Under the pieces are notes generated by a model. It saw only the letters and a list, made by a program, of their open reading frames with translations. It did not search any database and was not told the origin of the DNA. The translations under genes and the position numbers were made by a program. Of a DNA stretch of 63,012 nucleotides, positions 24,997 to 33,807 are shown piece by piece. The DNA is from Pseudonocardia sp. (lineage in GTDB: Bacteria > Actinomycetota > Actinomycetes > Mycobacteriales > Pseudonocardiaceae). The DNA lies in assembly GCF_025465255.1 (NCBI RefSeq), contig NZ_JAODNI010000053.1, positions 1 to 63,012 of the forward strand. Reading direction: 5' to 3'. Within the stretch, counting starts at the first letter, position 1, and each line of letters opens with the position of its first letter.

Positions 24997-25341
24997 TCAG
25001 CTCCGGCGGGTCGCCTCGGTCACCCCGAGCAGGTGGAGCGGCAGCGTGGCCGGGTCCAGCAGGCCCGCGCGGAGCCAGGTGCACAGCTCGTCGACGTCGT
25101 CGGCGGTCTCCAGCGGGCCGACCCGCACGGCCGGACGGACCGGGCGCTGCCGCTCGTCGCAGGGCTGGACCAGCACGAACGTGCCCTCGGGGTCCGGAGG
25201 CCGGGCGCTCGCGACGAGGATCCCGTGCCGCGTCGCGCGGACCGCGGCGGCCAGTTCGGCCGCGAGCAGCGCGTCGAGCGGGGTACGGGACGCCGTGCTG
25301 CGGACGGCGACGAAGCCGGTGGTGCGGAGCGGAACCGTCAC
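24997..25341 (-). CDS. Unknown 114-aa protein under a Zur box
   Basis: An uncharacterised soluble protein (MTVPLRTTGFVAVRSTASRT...). The middle shows RHGILVASARPP, FVLVQPCDERQRPV and DDVDELCTWLRAG, with two Cys, and gives no clear family match. GTG 25341 has GGGGAG 6 bp upstream. It diverges from the zinc-free L31 gene across a 23-bp palindrome of Zur type, so it is probably made under zinc starvation. Its job there is unknown. Confidence 0.7.
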   Translation of the reverse strand: MTVPLRTTGFVAVRSTASRTPLDALLAAELAAAVRATRHGILVASARPPDPEGTFVLVQPCDERQRPVRPAVRVGPLETADDVDELCTWLRAGLLDPATLPLHLLGVTEATRRS

Positions 25342-25356
25342 GGGAATCTCCCCCAG

Positions 25357-25379
25357 TCGGTAATGGTTATCATTACCGA
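25357..25379. promoter_or_regulatory. Zur box
   Basis: TCGGTAATG and CATTACCGA form a perfect 9-5-9 inverted repeat around GTTAT. The core TAATGnnnnnCATTA resembles the Zur operators of mycobacteria and other actinobacteria. It lies 33 bp before a zinc-independent L31 gene, a standard Zur target, and 15 bp before the divergent unknown gene. Confidence 0.85.
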
Positions 25380-25412
25380 AGCTAGCAGCCCGCTCGTCGA
25401 GGAGGAACCCTG

Positions 25413-25667
25413 ATGCAGCCGAACATCCATCCCGGCTACGGACCCGTCGTCTACCAGGACAGGAGCACCGGTGACGCATTCCTGACGCGTTCGACGGCCA
25501 CCTCGCGGGAGACGATCGAGTGGTCCGACGGGCAGACGTATCCCCTGGTCCGCGTGGACATCACGGCGTACTCGCACCCGTTCTGGACGGGCGCGACCCG
25601 CGTGCTGGACGCCGCCGGTCAGGTGGAGAAGTTCAACCGCCGCTACGGGCGCCGCGCCGGGCGGTAG
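25413..25667 (+). CDS. rpmE2: Ribosomal protein L31 type B (zinc-independent)
   Basis: An 84-aa L31 paralogue ([20 protein letters not shown]...) that lacks the CxxC zinc ligands of the housekeeping form. It ends [19 protein letters not shown]...FNRRYGRR. Such C-minus copies replace the zinc form on ribosomes when zinc is scarce, freeing zinc. The Zur box just upstream supports this. Confidence 0.95.
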   Translation: MQPNIHPGYGPVVYQDRSTGDAFLTRSTATSRETIEWSDGQTYPLVRVDITAYSHPFWTGATRVLDAAGQVEKFNRRYGRRAGR

Positions 25668-25687
25668 GTTCCGGCGGGGAGGTGGCC

Positions 25688-26026
25688 GTGACCCGACGCA
25701 GGAACGCCGTCGTCACGGTCACCGACCTGCGCGAACCCCTGATCGACGTCCACCGCCGGATGATGCGGACGCGCCTGGTCCTGATGGTGGTCTGGATCGC
25801 CGGCTGGATCGTGGCCGGCGCGCTCTACCGCTCCGGCTGGCTCGCCACCGGGATCCTGCTGGCCACCGGGCCGGGCGTGTGGCTCGTGGTGTGGGCCGTC
25901 GAGGCGCGCAGGCGGCCCGGTCGCCGCGAGTCCGTCAGGTCGCGGGCTCCGCGCTCCTTGCCGGCGCCGCGTAGGGCTCCGGCCCCTCCGGGACCGGGAG
26001 GATCTGCCGGGGCAGGAGATCGGTGA
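25688..26026 (+). CDS. Small membrane protein
   Basis: A 112-aa frame from GTG 25688, with GGGGAGG upstream and 20 bp after rpmE2. Two hydrophobic segments (about 24-40 and 47-63) are followed by a Pro/Arg-rich tail. The last 92 bp run antisense to the metallophosphoesterase gene, so the true end may be shorter through a sequence error. Function unknown. Confidence 0.45.
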   Translation: MTRRRNAVVTVTDLREPLIDVHRRMMRTRLVLMVVWIAGWIVAGALYRSGWLATGILLATGPGVWLVVWAVEARRRPGRRESVRSRAPRSLPAPRRAPAPPGPGGSAGAGDR

Positions 26027-26834
26027 CCGGCATCCCGTACCGCTCCTCGCGCGGCTTCCACTCCCGCGGATAGCCGAGGGACGCCTCGACGAACCGGACG
26101 CCGTCCTCGTGGAGGACGCGCGGGATGTGCAGGTGTCCGTAGACCACCGTCGACGCCCGGTACCGGACGTGCCAGTCCGCCGTCGCCGTCGTCCCGCACC
26201 AGAGGGCGAACTCCGGGTAGCGGAGCACCCCGGTCGGCAGCCTCGTCATCGGCCAGTGGTTGACCAGCACCGTCGGCAGCTCGGGATCGATCTCCGCCAG
26301 CCGCTTCTCGCTGTACTCGACGCGGGCCGCGCACCAGGCCTCCCGGGACGGGTACGGGTCCGGGTGCAGCAGGTGCTCGTCGGTACAGACGACGCCTGCC
26401 TTGTAGGCCGCCTCCAACCCCTCGGCCACGGTAGTGGCGCCCTCGGGCAGGAACGAGTAGTCGTAGAGCAGGAACAGCGGCGCGACGGTGACCGGTCCAC
26501 CCTCGCCGCGCCAGATCGGGAACGGGTCCTCCGGGGTCAGCACCGCGAGCTTCCGGCAGCGCTCGACCAGATGCCGGTAGCGGTGCTCTCCCCGCAGATC
26601 GACCGGATCCTTCGTGCGCGTCCAGAGCTCGTGGTTGCCCGGGACCCAGATGACCTGGGCGAACCGCTGCGCCAGCACCGCGAGCGTGCCGAGCGTGTCG
26701 TCCACCCGCTCCGCGACGTCCCCCGCCACGATCAGCCAGTCCCCCGGGTCCGTCGGGTGCAGATCCTCCGTGAGCGAGCGGTTCTCGGGGTACCGGACGT
26801 GCAGGTCGCTGACGGCGAGGAGGCGGGCGGGCAC
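25935..26834 (-). CDS. Calcineurin-like metallophosphoesterase
   Basis: A 299-aa protein with the metal-binding blocks of the superfamily: SDLH (about 9-12), GDVAE (about 38-42), GNHELW (about 65-70), LVNHWP and YGHLHIPRV. A cytosolic phosphodiesterase or phosphatase is likely; the substrate is unknown. It starts at ATG 26834 and converges on the small membrane protein gene. Confidence 0.9.
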   Translation of the reverse strand: MPARLLAVSDLHVRYPENRSLTEDLHPTDPGDWLIVAGDVAERVDDTLGTLAVLAQRFAQVIWVPGNHELWTRTKDPVDLRGEHRYRHLVERCRKLAVLTPEDPFPIWRGEGGPVTVAPLFLLYDYSFLPEGATTVAEGLEAAYKAGVVCTDEHLLHPDPYPSREAWCAARVEYSEKRLAEIDPELPTVLVNHWPMTRLPTGVLRYPEFALWCGTTATADWHVRYRASTVVYGHLHIPRVLHEDGVRFVEASLGYPREWKPREERYGMPVTDLLPRQILPVPEGPEPYAAPARSAEPAT

Positions 26835-26940
26835 GTACCAGTCCTACCGGACGAGCTGAGAATGTTCTGAATCCGAGCCCTGGGCAGAGCTAACTTACTC
26901 GCGGTAGCGTTTGCGGGACGACGACGTTCGGGAGACTGGC

Positions 26941-28260
26941 ATGGCGGGTTCACGGGGTGCACGACGAGGGATCCGGTGGGTGCTGCGGCACGCGCTGATC
27001 CGCCGGATGCTGCGCAAGGAGGTCGCCGCGGGGGACCTCGGCGCCCGGCTCATGGCGGATCCGGTGCTCATCGCGAACCCGTTCCCGCACTACGACGAAC
27101 TCCGCGCCCAGGGCGCGATCGTCAAGTCCGGGCTCACGCTCACCACGGCGAACCACGAGGCGTGCACGACGATCCTGCGCAGCCAGGACTTCTGCGTCGA
27201 GATGCGGATGCCGGAGAACCTGCCGAGCGCGGTCAGGATGCTGCAGCGCATGGGCGGGAGCTGGGCGCTCGGGCCCGCCCAGCCGCCGTCGATGCTGGCG
27301 ACGGACCCGCCGGACCACACGCGTTACCGCAAGCTCGTGACCAGGGCGTTCAGCGCCAAGAAGGTCGCGGCGCTGCGGGACCGGACCGAGGAGATCGCCA
27401 CCGAGCTGCTCGACGAGCTGGCCGGCCGCGAGCAGGCGGACCTGATCGCGGACTACGCGGCGCTGCTGCCTGCCACCGTCATCGCCGAGGTGCTCGGTGC
27501 CCCGATGGAGATGCGCGAGCAGTTCCTGGAGTGGGGCGAGGGCGCGGCGCTCTCCCTCGACGCCGGGCTGAGCTTCCGGGACTTCCGGCGTTCGGAGCGC
27601 GACATCGACGCCCTGCACGCCTGGATGCTCGGCCACTTCGAGACCCTGCGCCGCTCCCCCGGCGACGACATCCTCTCCGCCCTTGTCACCGCGCACGACG
27701 AGGACGGGCGGCTCTCCGAGGACGAGCTGTCGAGCATCGCGATGCTGCTGCTCGCGGCCGGGTTCGAGACGACGGTGAACCTGATCGGCAGCGGTTCGGC
27801 GCTGCTGATCGACCACCCGGACCAGCTCGCGATCCTGAAGGCAGAGCCCGAGCGCTGGCCGACGGCGGTCGACGAGATGCTGCGCCTGGAGTCCCCGGTG
27901 CAGCGGACCGGCCGGGTCGCGCGGGCGGACACCGAGGTCTGCGGACGGCCGGTGAAGCGGGGCTCGCTGATCGTCACGCTGCTCGGCGGCGCGAACCGGG
28001 ACCCGGCGGTCTTCGCGGACCCGAACCGCTTCGACGTCACCCGGCACAACGCCGGGGAGCACGTCGCGTTCTCCAGCGGGCTGCACTACTGCCTCGGGGC
28101 GGGGCTGGCGAAGATGGAGGGCGAGGTCGCGCTGCGTGCCCTGTTCGACCGCTTCCCGGACCTCGGCGCGGCCGGGGCGCCCACCCGTCGCCCCACGCGG
28201 GTACTGCGGGGGTACGCGTCGCTGCCGGTGGCGCTGAACAAGGCGAGCGTCCCGGCGTGA
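26941..28260 (+). CDS. Cytochrome P450
   Basis: A 439-aa soluble P450. The I-helix oxygen-binding motif is AGFETTV, the ExxR motif is EMLR, and the heme-binding loop is FSSGLHYCLGAGLAKME with Cys near 384. ATG 26941 follows a GGGAG site. The next gene, a PPOX/F420-type protein, overlaps its stop (GTGA), so the two are coupled. No ferredoxin is adjacent. The oxidised substrate is unknown. Confidence 0.93.
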   Translation: MAGSRGARRGIRWVLRHALIRRMLRKEVAAGDLGARLMADPVLIANPFPHYDELRAQGAIVKSGLTLTTANHEACTTILRSQDFCVEMRMPENLPSAVRMLQRMGGSWALGPAQPPSMLATDPPDHTRYRKLVTRAFSAKKVAALRDRTEEIATELLDELAGREQADLIADYAALLPATVIAEVLGAPMEMREQFLEWGEGAALSLDAGLSFRDFRRSERDIDALHAWMLGHFETLRRSPGDDILSALVTAHDEDGRLSEDELSSIAMLLLAAGFETTVNLIGSGSALLIDHPDQLAILKAEPERWPTAVDEMLRLESPVQRTGRVARADTEVCGRPVKRGSLIVTLLGGANRDPAVFADPNRFDVTRHNAGEHVAFSSGLHYCLGAGLAKMEGEVALRALFDRFPDLGAAGAPTRRPTRVLRGYASLPVALNKASVPA

Positions 28261-28643
28261 GGTCCGCTCGTGCCGATGATCTCGCCGCCGCCCGGTTCCT
28301 GTTGCTCACCACCTTCCGCAAGGACGGCACGCCGGTCCCGACGGCGGTCTGGGCCGCGCCGCTCGACGGCGGCGAGATCGGCGTCTGGAGCGCCCCGGAC
28401 GCCGGCAAGGTGAAGCGGATCAGGCGCAGTGGCACCGTCGAGATCGGCGAGTGCGACCGCCGCGGAAACCCCACCGGCCCCGCGGTGGCCGCCACCGCCC
28501 GCATCCAGGACACGGCCGGGACCCGTTCCGTCCTCGCCGCGATCAACCGCAAGTACGGGATCGTGGGGCGGCTGGCCACGGGCATGGCCCGGCTGCGCCG
28601 CGGCAAGGACGGTGCGGCAGGGCTGGCCATCACCCTGAGCTGA
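28257..28643 (+). CDS. PPOX-class F420-dependent oxidoreductase-like protein
   Basis: A 128-aa split-barrel flavin/F420-binding protein (FLLLTTFRKDGTPVPTAVWA, GVWSAPDAGKVKRIRR, IGECDRRGNPTGPAV). Members reduce or hold F420 or heme-related ligands. GTG 28257 overlaps the P450 stop by 4 bp, giving a P450-F420 pair that may act on one compound or supply electrons (inference). Confidence 0.85.
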   Translation: MRSARADDLAAARFLLLTTFRKDGTPVPTAVWAAPLDGGEIGVWSAPDAGKVKRIRRSGTVEIGECDRRGNPTGPAVAATARIQDTAGTRSVLAAINRKYGIVGRLATGMARLRRGKDGAAGLAITLS

Positions 28644-28854
28644 CGCAGGCAGGTGGCCGGCCGGACCGGCACCGCCGTCCGCGTGACACCCCACTGCGCC
28701 GGCCAGCTGGTCTTCGGACAGGCCGGATGGCGGAACGCAACGTCGTCCGGTCGGCGAGCGAGCTCACCTGTATCCGGCGCCGGGGGGCGGCGGCCGGGAA
28801 CGGGGTCCTCCACATGCGTTCGAAGAAGATCGTCACGCCCGGCCGTGGTGAGCG

Positions 28855-29775
28855 GTGAGCGGGCTCGGGGGCAACTCGCTGGGCCCGCCCGACGATTCGG
28901 CTCGCAAGACGGCGGTGAACAAATACTTTCGCTGGAGGCCTGATCCGGCCGACCGGTCGCGAGCCCGGTTGATGCTGTGGCTGGCGCTATTCCTGGCCCT
29001 GTTCGCGGGGGCTGCTCTGGCGCTGTCCGGGAACGTGCTCGCCGCCGTCATCCTGGCCACCGCCGCGCTGATGTTCTTACTGCTGGGACTGCAGGCCCGC
29101 GCCGTCTACTGGCGCGCCTTCCACAAGGCCGAGCCCAAGCCGACGGACGGGCAGATCGACGACACGTTCCGCGAGGACCTCGAACGCGCGGCGAACCGGG
29201 CGAGGAGGGTGTTCGGCCTCCACGACTCGGATCTCGTCCTCCACAGCGCAGACGTCCGGCCGCCGGGCGGTCCGCGGCCGTTCGCGGACCAGGGTGCCGG
29301 CCCGATCGTCGTGTTCGGTCCGGCCAAGGGCGCCAAGGCCAGGGAGGGCCTCGACCGGGTCTGGCGCTTCAGCCACTACGACGTCCTGGTGATCTGCCCG
29401 ACCGAGCGGCATCTGGGTGTCGTGGTCTCGCGGCTCGATCTCGCGTCGGGCCGCCGCAAGGACGAGAACACCGACGAGTTCCACTACGGCCACATCGTCG
29501 CCGTGACGACGCGGACGAAGCCCATCGCGGACCTCGTCACGTCGGTGATCACGTTCTGGGGCTACGCCGACACCTACAGCATGACGCTCGCCCGGGAGCT
29601 ACAGGTGATCGTCGCCAGCGGTGACCGCACCGGGATCATCGTCGGGGTCGACGAGCGGCCCGGGCAGCCCGCCGTCCTGCAGTCCTCGGGTATCGACTAC
29701 GCGCTCGTACAGCTGCGGAACCTGCTGGCGCACAAGCGGTGGGAGCAGCGCAACGGCGTGTGGACTATTCGCTAG
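28855..29775 (+). CDS. Two-helix membrane protein, unknown
   Basis: A 306-aa protein: a polar N-terminus, two membrane helices (about 40-58 and 62-82), then a soluble 220-residue cytosolic domain (WRFSHYDVLVICPTERHLGV, TTRTKPIADLVTSVITFWGY). It ends in a region like the PH/PAS-type sensor folds, but no family was recognised. GTG 28855 is used. It converges on the lysE-like gene with an 11-bp overlap. Confidence 0.7.
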   Translation: MSGLGGNSLGPPDDSARKTAVNKYFRWRPDPADRSRARLMLWLALFLALFAGAALALSGNVLAAVILATAALMFLLLGLQARAVYWRAFHKAEPKPTDGQIDDTFREDLERAANRARRVFGLHDSDLVLHSADVRPPGGPRPFADQGAGPIVVFGPAKGAKAREGLDRVWRFSHYDVLVICPTERHLGVVVSRLDLASGRRKDENTDEFHYGHIVAVTTRTKPIADLVTSVITFWGYADTYSMTLARELQVIVASGDRTGIIVGVDERPGQPAVLQSSGIDYALVQLRNLLAHKRWEQRNGVWTIR

Positions 29776-30388
29776 CCAGCGCCACACCGAAACCGAGGAG
29801 CGCCGTACCCGTCACCGCGTCGACGGTGCGCCGGACCCTCCGGCGGCTGAGCCAGTCCCGGACCCGGTGCACGACGAGCAGCAGCAGGCCCAGCCACACC
29901 GCGCCCAGGATCCCGACCGTGTAGGCGAGGACCAGGGCGTCGAGGGTGGTGGTGACGCCCGGAGTGAGGAACTGCGGGAGCACCGACAGGTACATGACCA
30001 GCACCTTCGGGTTGGTCACGTTGGACAGGAAGCCCTCGCGGAACCGGCGGACGCCGGCCCCGCGGCGGCGCGTGACGTTCTCCACCGCGGAGTAGTCCCC
30101 GCGGACCGCGCCCCGAAGCGCCTGCACGGCGAGGACGGCCAGGTACGCGACGCCCGCCCAGCGCAGGATCTCGAACAGGACCTGCGAGCGGGCGATCAGC
30201 ACGCCGAGCCCGAGCGCCGCGGCGGAGCCCTGTACCAGGTTGCCGACGAGGATCCCGGCACCGGCGAGCACGCCGCCCCGCCGTCCGCCGGCGAGGCCGT
30301 TGCGGAGCAGGACGAGCGTGTCCGGCCCGGGCGCCACCACCAGCAGGACGGCGATGATCAGATACGTGCTGTAGGTCCCCCAGGTCAC
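29765..30388 (-). CDS. LysE/RhtB-family amino-acid exporter
   Basis: A 207-aa, six-helix exporter beginning with the typical YLIIAVLLVVAPGPDTLVLLRNG motif and containing SNVTNPKVLVMYLSVLPQF. It starts at GTG 30388, overlapping the TauD-like stop by 4 bp. The coupled dioxygenase suggests export of a product or relative of its substrate (inference). Confidence 0.9.
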   Translation of the reverse strand: MTWGTYSTYLIIAVLLVVAPGPDTLVLLRNGLAGGRRGGVLAGAGILVGNLVQGSAAALGLGVLIARSQVLFEILRWAGVAYLAVLAVQALRGAVRGDYSAVENVTRRRGAGVRRFREGFLSNVTNPKVLVMYLSVLPQFLTPGVTTTLDALVLAYTVGILGAVWLGLLLLVVHRVRDWLSRRRVRRTVDAVTGTALLGFGVALASE

Positions 30389-31299
30389 CCCGCGGACGCT
30401 ACCCGGCGATCCAGCGCGGTGACAGGCTTCGGCACACCCACCGGGGCGTCCCCGCGCAGCGTCACACGGTGCATGACCCGGCGCGCGTCGCCGTAGTCCC
30501 GGTTCGCGTAGTGGGCCGTGGCGCGGTTGTCCCACATCGCCACGTCGCCCTCGGCCCAGCGGTGCCGGACGAGGTGCTCGGGCTTGGTGAGGTGGGCGAA
30601 GAAGAGATCGAGCAGGTGGCGGCTCTCGGCGTCCGAGACGCCCGCGATCCGGGTGGTGAAGCCCGGGTTCACGAAGAGGGACCTGCGCCCGGTCTCCGGG
30701 TGCACGCGCACGACGGGGTGCTGCACCTCCTCGAGCGCGGTGAAGGTCTCGCCCTCCCAGTCGCTGCCGCGGCCCTGCCGTCGCTGCGCGAGGTAGTAGC
30801 CGAAGTCCCGCGAGCCGTCGTGCACGGCGGTGAGCTCGTCCGCGAGGCGCTGCACGGCCGGCGAGAGCGACGCGTAGGCCAGCTCGAGGTCCGCCCAGTT
30901 GGTGTCGCCGCCGTTCGGCGGCAGCGTGACGGCGCGCAGGATCGAGCCCAGCGGCGGCCGCTTCACGAAGGTGACGTCGGTGTGCCAGACGTCCGCGTAG
31001 CCGTCGTCCGCGCTGTCCAGGGCGTAGATCTCGGTGTGCGCCTCGTCGAGGCCGGGGACGACCGGATGTGACGCCGTCAGGTCGCCCATCCGGTTGCCGA
31101 GGCGGATCTGCTGGTCCGGGTCCAGGGTCTGGCCGCGGAAGAACAGCACCTTGTGGTCCGTCAGCGCGGCGCGGACGCCGGCGACCTGGGCGTCCTCCGC
31201 GGTGGCGAGGTCGAGGCCGTGGACCAGGGCGCCGAAGCGTGGGCCGAGTAGCTCGAGGTTCAGCGGGCCGACGGTGGGCACAGCGGAGAGCGGGGTCAT
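30385..31299 (-). CDS. TauD/TfdA-family Fe(II)/2-oxoglutarate dioxygenase
   Basis: A 304-aa dioxygenase. Iron ligands are His and Asp of VWHTDVTF (about 100) and a distal His in MWDNRATAHYA; 2-oxoglutarate is held by an Arg in GDARRVMHRVTL. Members attack taurine, aryloxyacetates or sulfate esters; the substrate here is unknown. A GAGGAG site precedes ATG 31299. A long leader with a perfect hairpin (31391-31414) lies upstream. Confidence 0.9.
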   Translation of the reverse strand: MTPLSAVPTVGPLNLELLGPRFGALVHGLDLATAEDAQVAGVRAALTDHKVLFFRGQTLDPDQQIRLGNRMGDLTASHPVVPGLDEAHTEIYALDSADDGYADVWHTDVTFVKRPPLGSILRAVTLPPNGGDTNWADLELAYASLSPAVQRLADELTAVHDGSRDFGYYLAQRRQGRGSDWEGETFTALEEVQHPVVRVHPETGRRSLFVNPGFTTRIAGVSDAESRHLLDLFFAHLTKPEHLVRHRWAEGDVAMWDNRATAHYANRDYGDARRVMHRVTLRGDAPVGVPKPVTALDRRVASAG

Positions 31300-31390
31300 A
31301 CGGGTACTCCTCGTGGACGTGCGCCCGCGGCAGCACCGGCGCGGGGAGGTGGGCGCCGCGCTGCGCGGGGGAGGCGGTCGTTCGGTCCGG

Positions 31391-31414
31391 GTCTGTCGGT
31401 GGTTACCGACAGAC
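31391..31414. promoter_or_regulatory. 10-4-10 inverted repeat upstream of tauD-like gene
   Basis: GTCTGTCGGT (31391-31400) and ACCGACAGAC (31405-31414) are perfect complements around GGTT. It lies 92 bp before the dioxygenase start. It could be an operator for a TetR- or GntR-type repressor or an attenuator hairpin; no T-run follows on either strand. Confidence 0.5.
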
Positions 31415-31529
31415 CGCCGAGCGGGTCCGGCACAGGTCCACGTGCAGACGAGCCACGAGCCGGAGGTCCACGATCACCCCGCGATCGTGTCCGAGGACCC
31501 CCGGTCTCCGCAAGGCGCCGATCGAGCGC

Positions 31530-32042
31530 TCAGCGCGAGCTGGAGGAGACCGCCGCCCCGGTGACCAGGCTGATGATCGCCAGGCCGATGACCAGGTGGA
31601 TGACCGCCGTCGCGATCCGCACCGTCCAGGTGTCCTCGTTCAGCAGCGGGAGCACCGCGGCGACCGTGGTCAGCAGGCCCCCGATCCACCCGAAGTAGGC
31701 CATCGGGCTGGGCGTGCTCAGCAGCAGGACGTGCGCCAGGCCCGTCGCGGCCAGCGCGGCGATCGCGGCGAGGCTGCACAGCAGGATCGTCCGCGAGTCC
31801 CCGACCGGCCCGGAGTTGATCGGCGCGAGGTACGGGATCTGCAGCAGGACCCGCACGATCAGCAGCCCGACGAGCCCGATCAGCGCCGCGACGACCGCCG
31901 TCGCGACGCCGCCCGACCAGAGCCGGCCGGCGTTGACCACCGGTCCGCGCGGCGGCTCGGGTCGGTAGGCCTCCGGCTGGGCCCGGCCGAGCTCCCGGGT
32001 CTGGTCGCCCCAGTCGTCCTGTTCCTGCCAGCCGCCGGCCAT
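31530..32042 (-). CDS. Four-helix membrane protein (DUF6069-like)
   Basis: A 170-aa protein: a polar Gln/Asp-rich N-terminus (MAGGWQEQDDWGDQTREL), then NAGRLWSGGVATAVVAALIG and four hydrophobic helices. The pattern resembles DUF6069, an actinobacterial membrane family of unknown role. ATG 32042 was chosen over a longer frame to 32123 because the protein family pattern starts here. Confidence 0.75.
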   Translation of the reverse strand: MAGGWQEQDDWGDQTRELGRAQPEAYRPEPPRGPVVNAGRLWSGGVATAVVAALIGLVGLLIVRVLLQIPYLAPINSGPVGDSRTILLCSLAAIAALAATGLAHVLLLSTPSPMAYFGWIGGLLTTVAAVLPLLNEDTWTVRIATAVIHLVIGLAIISLVTGAAVSSSSR

Positions 32043-32229
32043 GGTGTGTGTCCCCGTCCTGAATCGCGAGCGGGCGCGGCGGAATGGTTCCGTCCTGCGC
32101 CGTGGTGTACCAGCCTCCCGCACCTGCCGCCGGCATCGTGGCAGGACGCGCCCGGGACCGCCCGGCGGGGTGAACCCGGAGCCGCCGGCACGCGGACGTG
32201 ACCCCGCAACGGCGGCCGGGGCCGACGGC

Positions 32230-33297
32230 TCAGCCGCCCAGGGCGTTCAGCGCCGCCGCGGCCTGGTCGTGCACGGACTTCAGCCGCGCCTCGGCGAGCG
32301 CGCCCTCCTCGATACCTTCCGTTCCCATGTACCCCGCGGCGTAGCGGGTGTGGACGCCCGCGCCGACGCAGGCGGAGCGCCAGCGGGCGAATGCGAGGAA
32401 GTAGTCCAGGTCCGACGCGATGCGCTCGCCCCGGCCGGAACGCTCGGCGTAGCGGGCCACCACCTCGTCGGCCTCCGGCCACCCGTCCAGCACGGTCGGA
32501 CCGGAGGTGATCGCGACGTCGGTGTCCCCCGGGCGTTCCCAGGACGCGATCAGCCAGCCGAGGTCCGCGAGCGGGTCCCCGAGCGTCGCCAGCTCCCAGT
32601 CGAAGATCGCGCCGATGGCACCGTCGGGGCGGAAGGAGAGGTTGCCGGGCCGGTAGTCGCCGTGCGCGATCCGCAGCTCGGGGTCGTCCGGCATCCGGGC
32701 GACGAGCTTCTCGTGCACGGCATCGATCACGGACAGGTCCTCCACGGCGGACGCGTGCACCTGCCGGTGCCACCGGCGCAGCTGGCGCTCGAGGTAGCTG
32801 CCGGAGCGCCTGAGGTCCCCGAGCCCGACCTGCTCCGGGTCGACCCGGTGCAGCTCGGCGAGCACGTCCGCGCAGGCCAGGCCCGCCGCATGCCGGCTCT
32901 CGACCGGCATGGCCGTGCCCGCCTCCGGGTCGCCGGGGACGACCCCGTCGACGAAGCCCATGACGTAGAAGTCCGCACCGATCACGTCCTGGTCCGAGCA
33001 GAAGGCGACGGCCTGCGGGACCGGGACGGGCGTCGGATCCAAGGCGGCGATGAAGCGCCACTCGCGACCCATGTCGTGGGCGGTGGCGAGCACCCCGCCG
33101 AGCGGCGGGCGGCGCAGGGCCCATGGGTTGCCCGCGCCGTCGACGATCCGGAAGGTCAGGTTGGAGTGCCCGCCCGAGATGCGCCGCACCTCGACCGGCC
33201 CGTCCCCCACGCTCACCTGCGGTGCCCGGGCGGCGAGCCAGCTGGTCAGGGCCGCCGCGGGCACCGGGTCCGTCGTGATCTCCGTCGATCCGCTCAT
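32230..33297 (-). CDS. APH-family phosphotransferase (ACAD10/11-like)
   Basis: A 355-aa kinase-fold protein. GGHSNLTFRI (ATP loop), AHGDYRPGNLSF (catalytic loop, about 213-224) and IFDWELATLGDPLADLGW (metal-binding Asp) are those of the group found beside acyl-CoA dehydrogenases, where they phosphorylate hydroxyacyl-CoAs before oxidation. The acyl-CoA genes here are 19 kb away, so the link is loose. Antibiotic resistance is unlikely. Confidence 0.88.
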   Translation of the reverse strand: MSGSTEITTDPVPAAALTSWLAARAPQVSVGDGPVEVRRISGGHSNLTFRIVDGAGNPWALRRPPLGGVLATAHDMGREWRFIAALDPTPVPVPQAVAFCSDQDVIGADFYVMGFVDGVVPGDPEAGTAMPVESRHAAGLACADVLAELHRVDPEQVGLGDLRRSGSYLERQLRRWHRQVHASAVEDLSVIDAVHEKLVARMPDDPELRIAHGDYRPGNLSFRPDGAIGAIFDWELATLGDPLADLGWLIASWERPGDTDVAITSGPTVLDGWPEADEVVARYAERSGRGERIASDLDYFLAFARWRSACVGAGVHTRYAAGYMGTEGIEEGALAEARLKSVHDQAAAALNALGG

Positions 33298-33366
33298 GGG
33301 GACATTACAACCGTTCGGGAGGCCGTCATGCGCGTGCTGTGCCTCACCGCGCCGGCGAGCCCGCGC

Positions 33367-33807
33367 TCAGAGGGGCAGGACCAGGGTCTTGAGCAGGCGG
33401 TCGATCTCCGCGGCGGGGTCGGCGGTGAGCCCGGCGTGCACCGGGCCGGGGCGGACGACCGTGCTGCGCGGCGCGGTGAGCCGGCGGAAGCGCCGGCCGA
33501 TGTCCTCCCCGGCGCCCGGCCCGGACGCGGCGAGCGCGCCGTCCGTCCGGCGGTCCGAGCGCGGGGGCTCCGGCACGGCGCAGACCGCGGCGGCGACGTC
33601 CAGTAGCGCGGCGATCGCCTCGGTGTCCGCATGCGGGTCGAGGGCCCGGACGCGGGCGGCGTCGACGTGGGTGCGCCCGCCGAGGTAGTCCAGCCCCCGG
33701 CAGTAGAGCAGCACGCCGACGTTCACGGACTCGCCGCGCTCGGGGCGGGGCACGGCCTGCAGCAGCGCGTACTCGTAGGTGTGCAGGGTGCTCGCCGAGG
33801 TCGTCAT
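33367..33807 (-). CDS. DUF3037 protein paired with HipA-like kinase
   Basis: A 146-aa DUF3037 protein (YEYALLQAVPRPERGESVNVGVLLYC is the signature region, about 11-36). Its ATG overlaps the HipA-like stop by 4 bp. Genes of this family regularly follow HipA-like kinases; their role is unknown, perhaps as partner or antitoxin-like regulator. Confidence 0.88.
   Translation of the reverse strand: MTTSASTLHTYEYALLQAVPRPERGESVNVGVLLYCRGLDYLGGRTHVDAARVRALDPHADTEAIAALLDVAAAVCAVPEPPRSDRRTDGALAASGPGAGEDIGRRFRRLTAPRSTVVRPGPVHAGLTADPAAEIDRLLKTLVLPL

Noticed and set aside
31300..31529. SAM- or other sulfur-type riboswitch upstream of the TauD gene
   Set aside because: No conserved riboswitch core was found on the minus strand; only the simple 10-4-10 hairpin is clear.
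32230..33297. Aminoglycoside resistance gene
   Set aside because: The phosphotransferase motifs are those of the acyl-CoA-associated subgroup, not of characterised aminoglycoside kinases.
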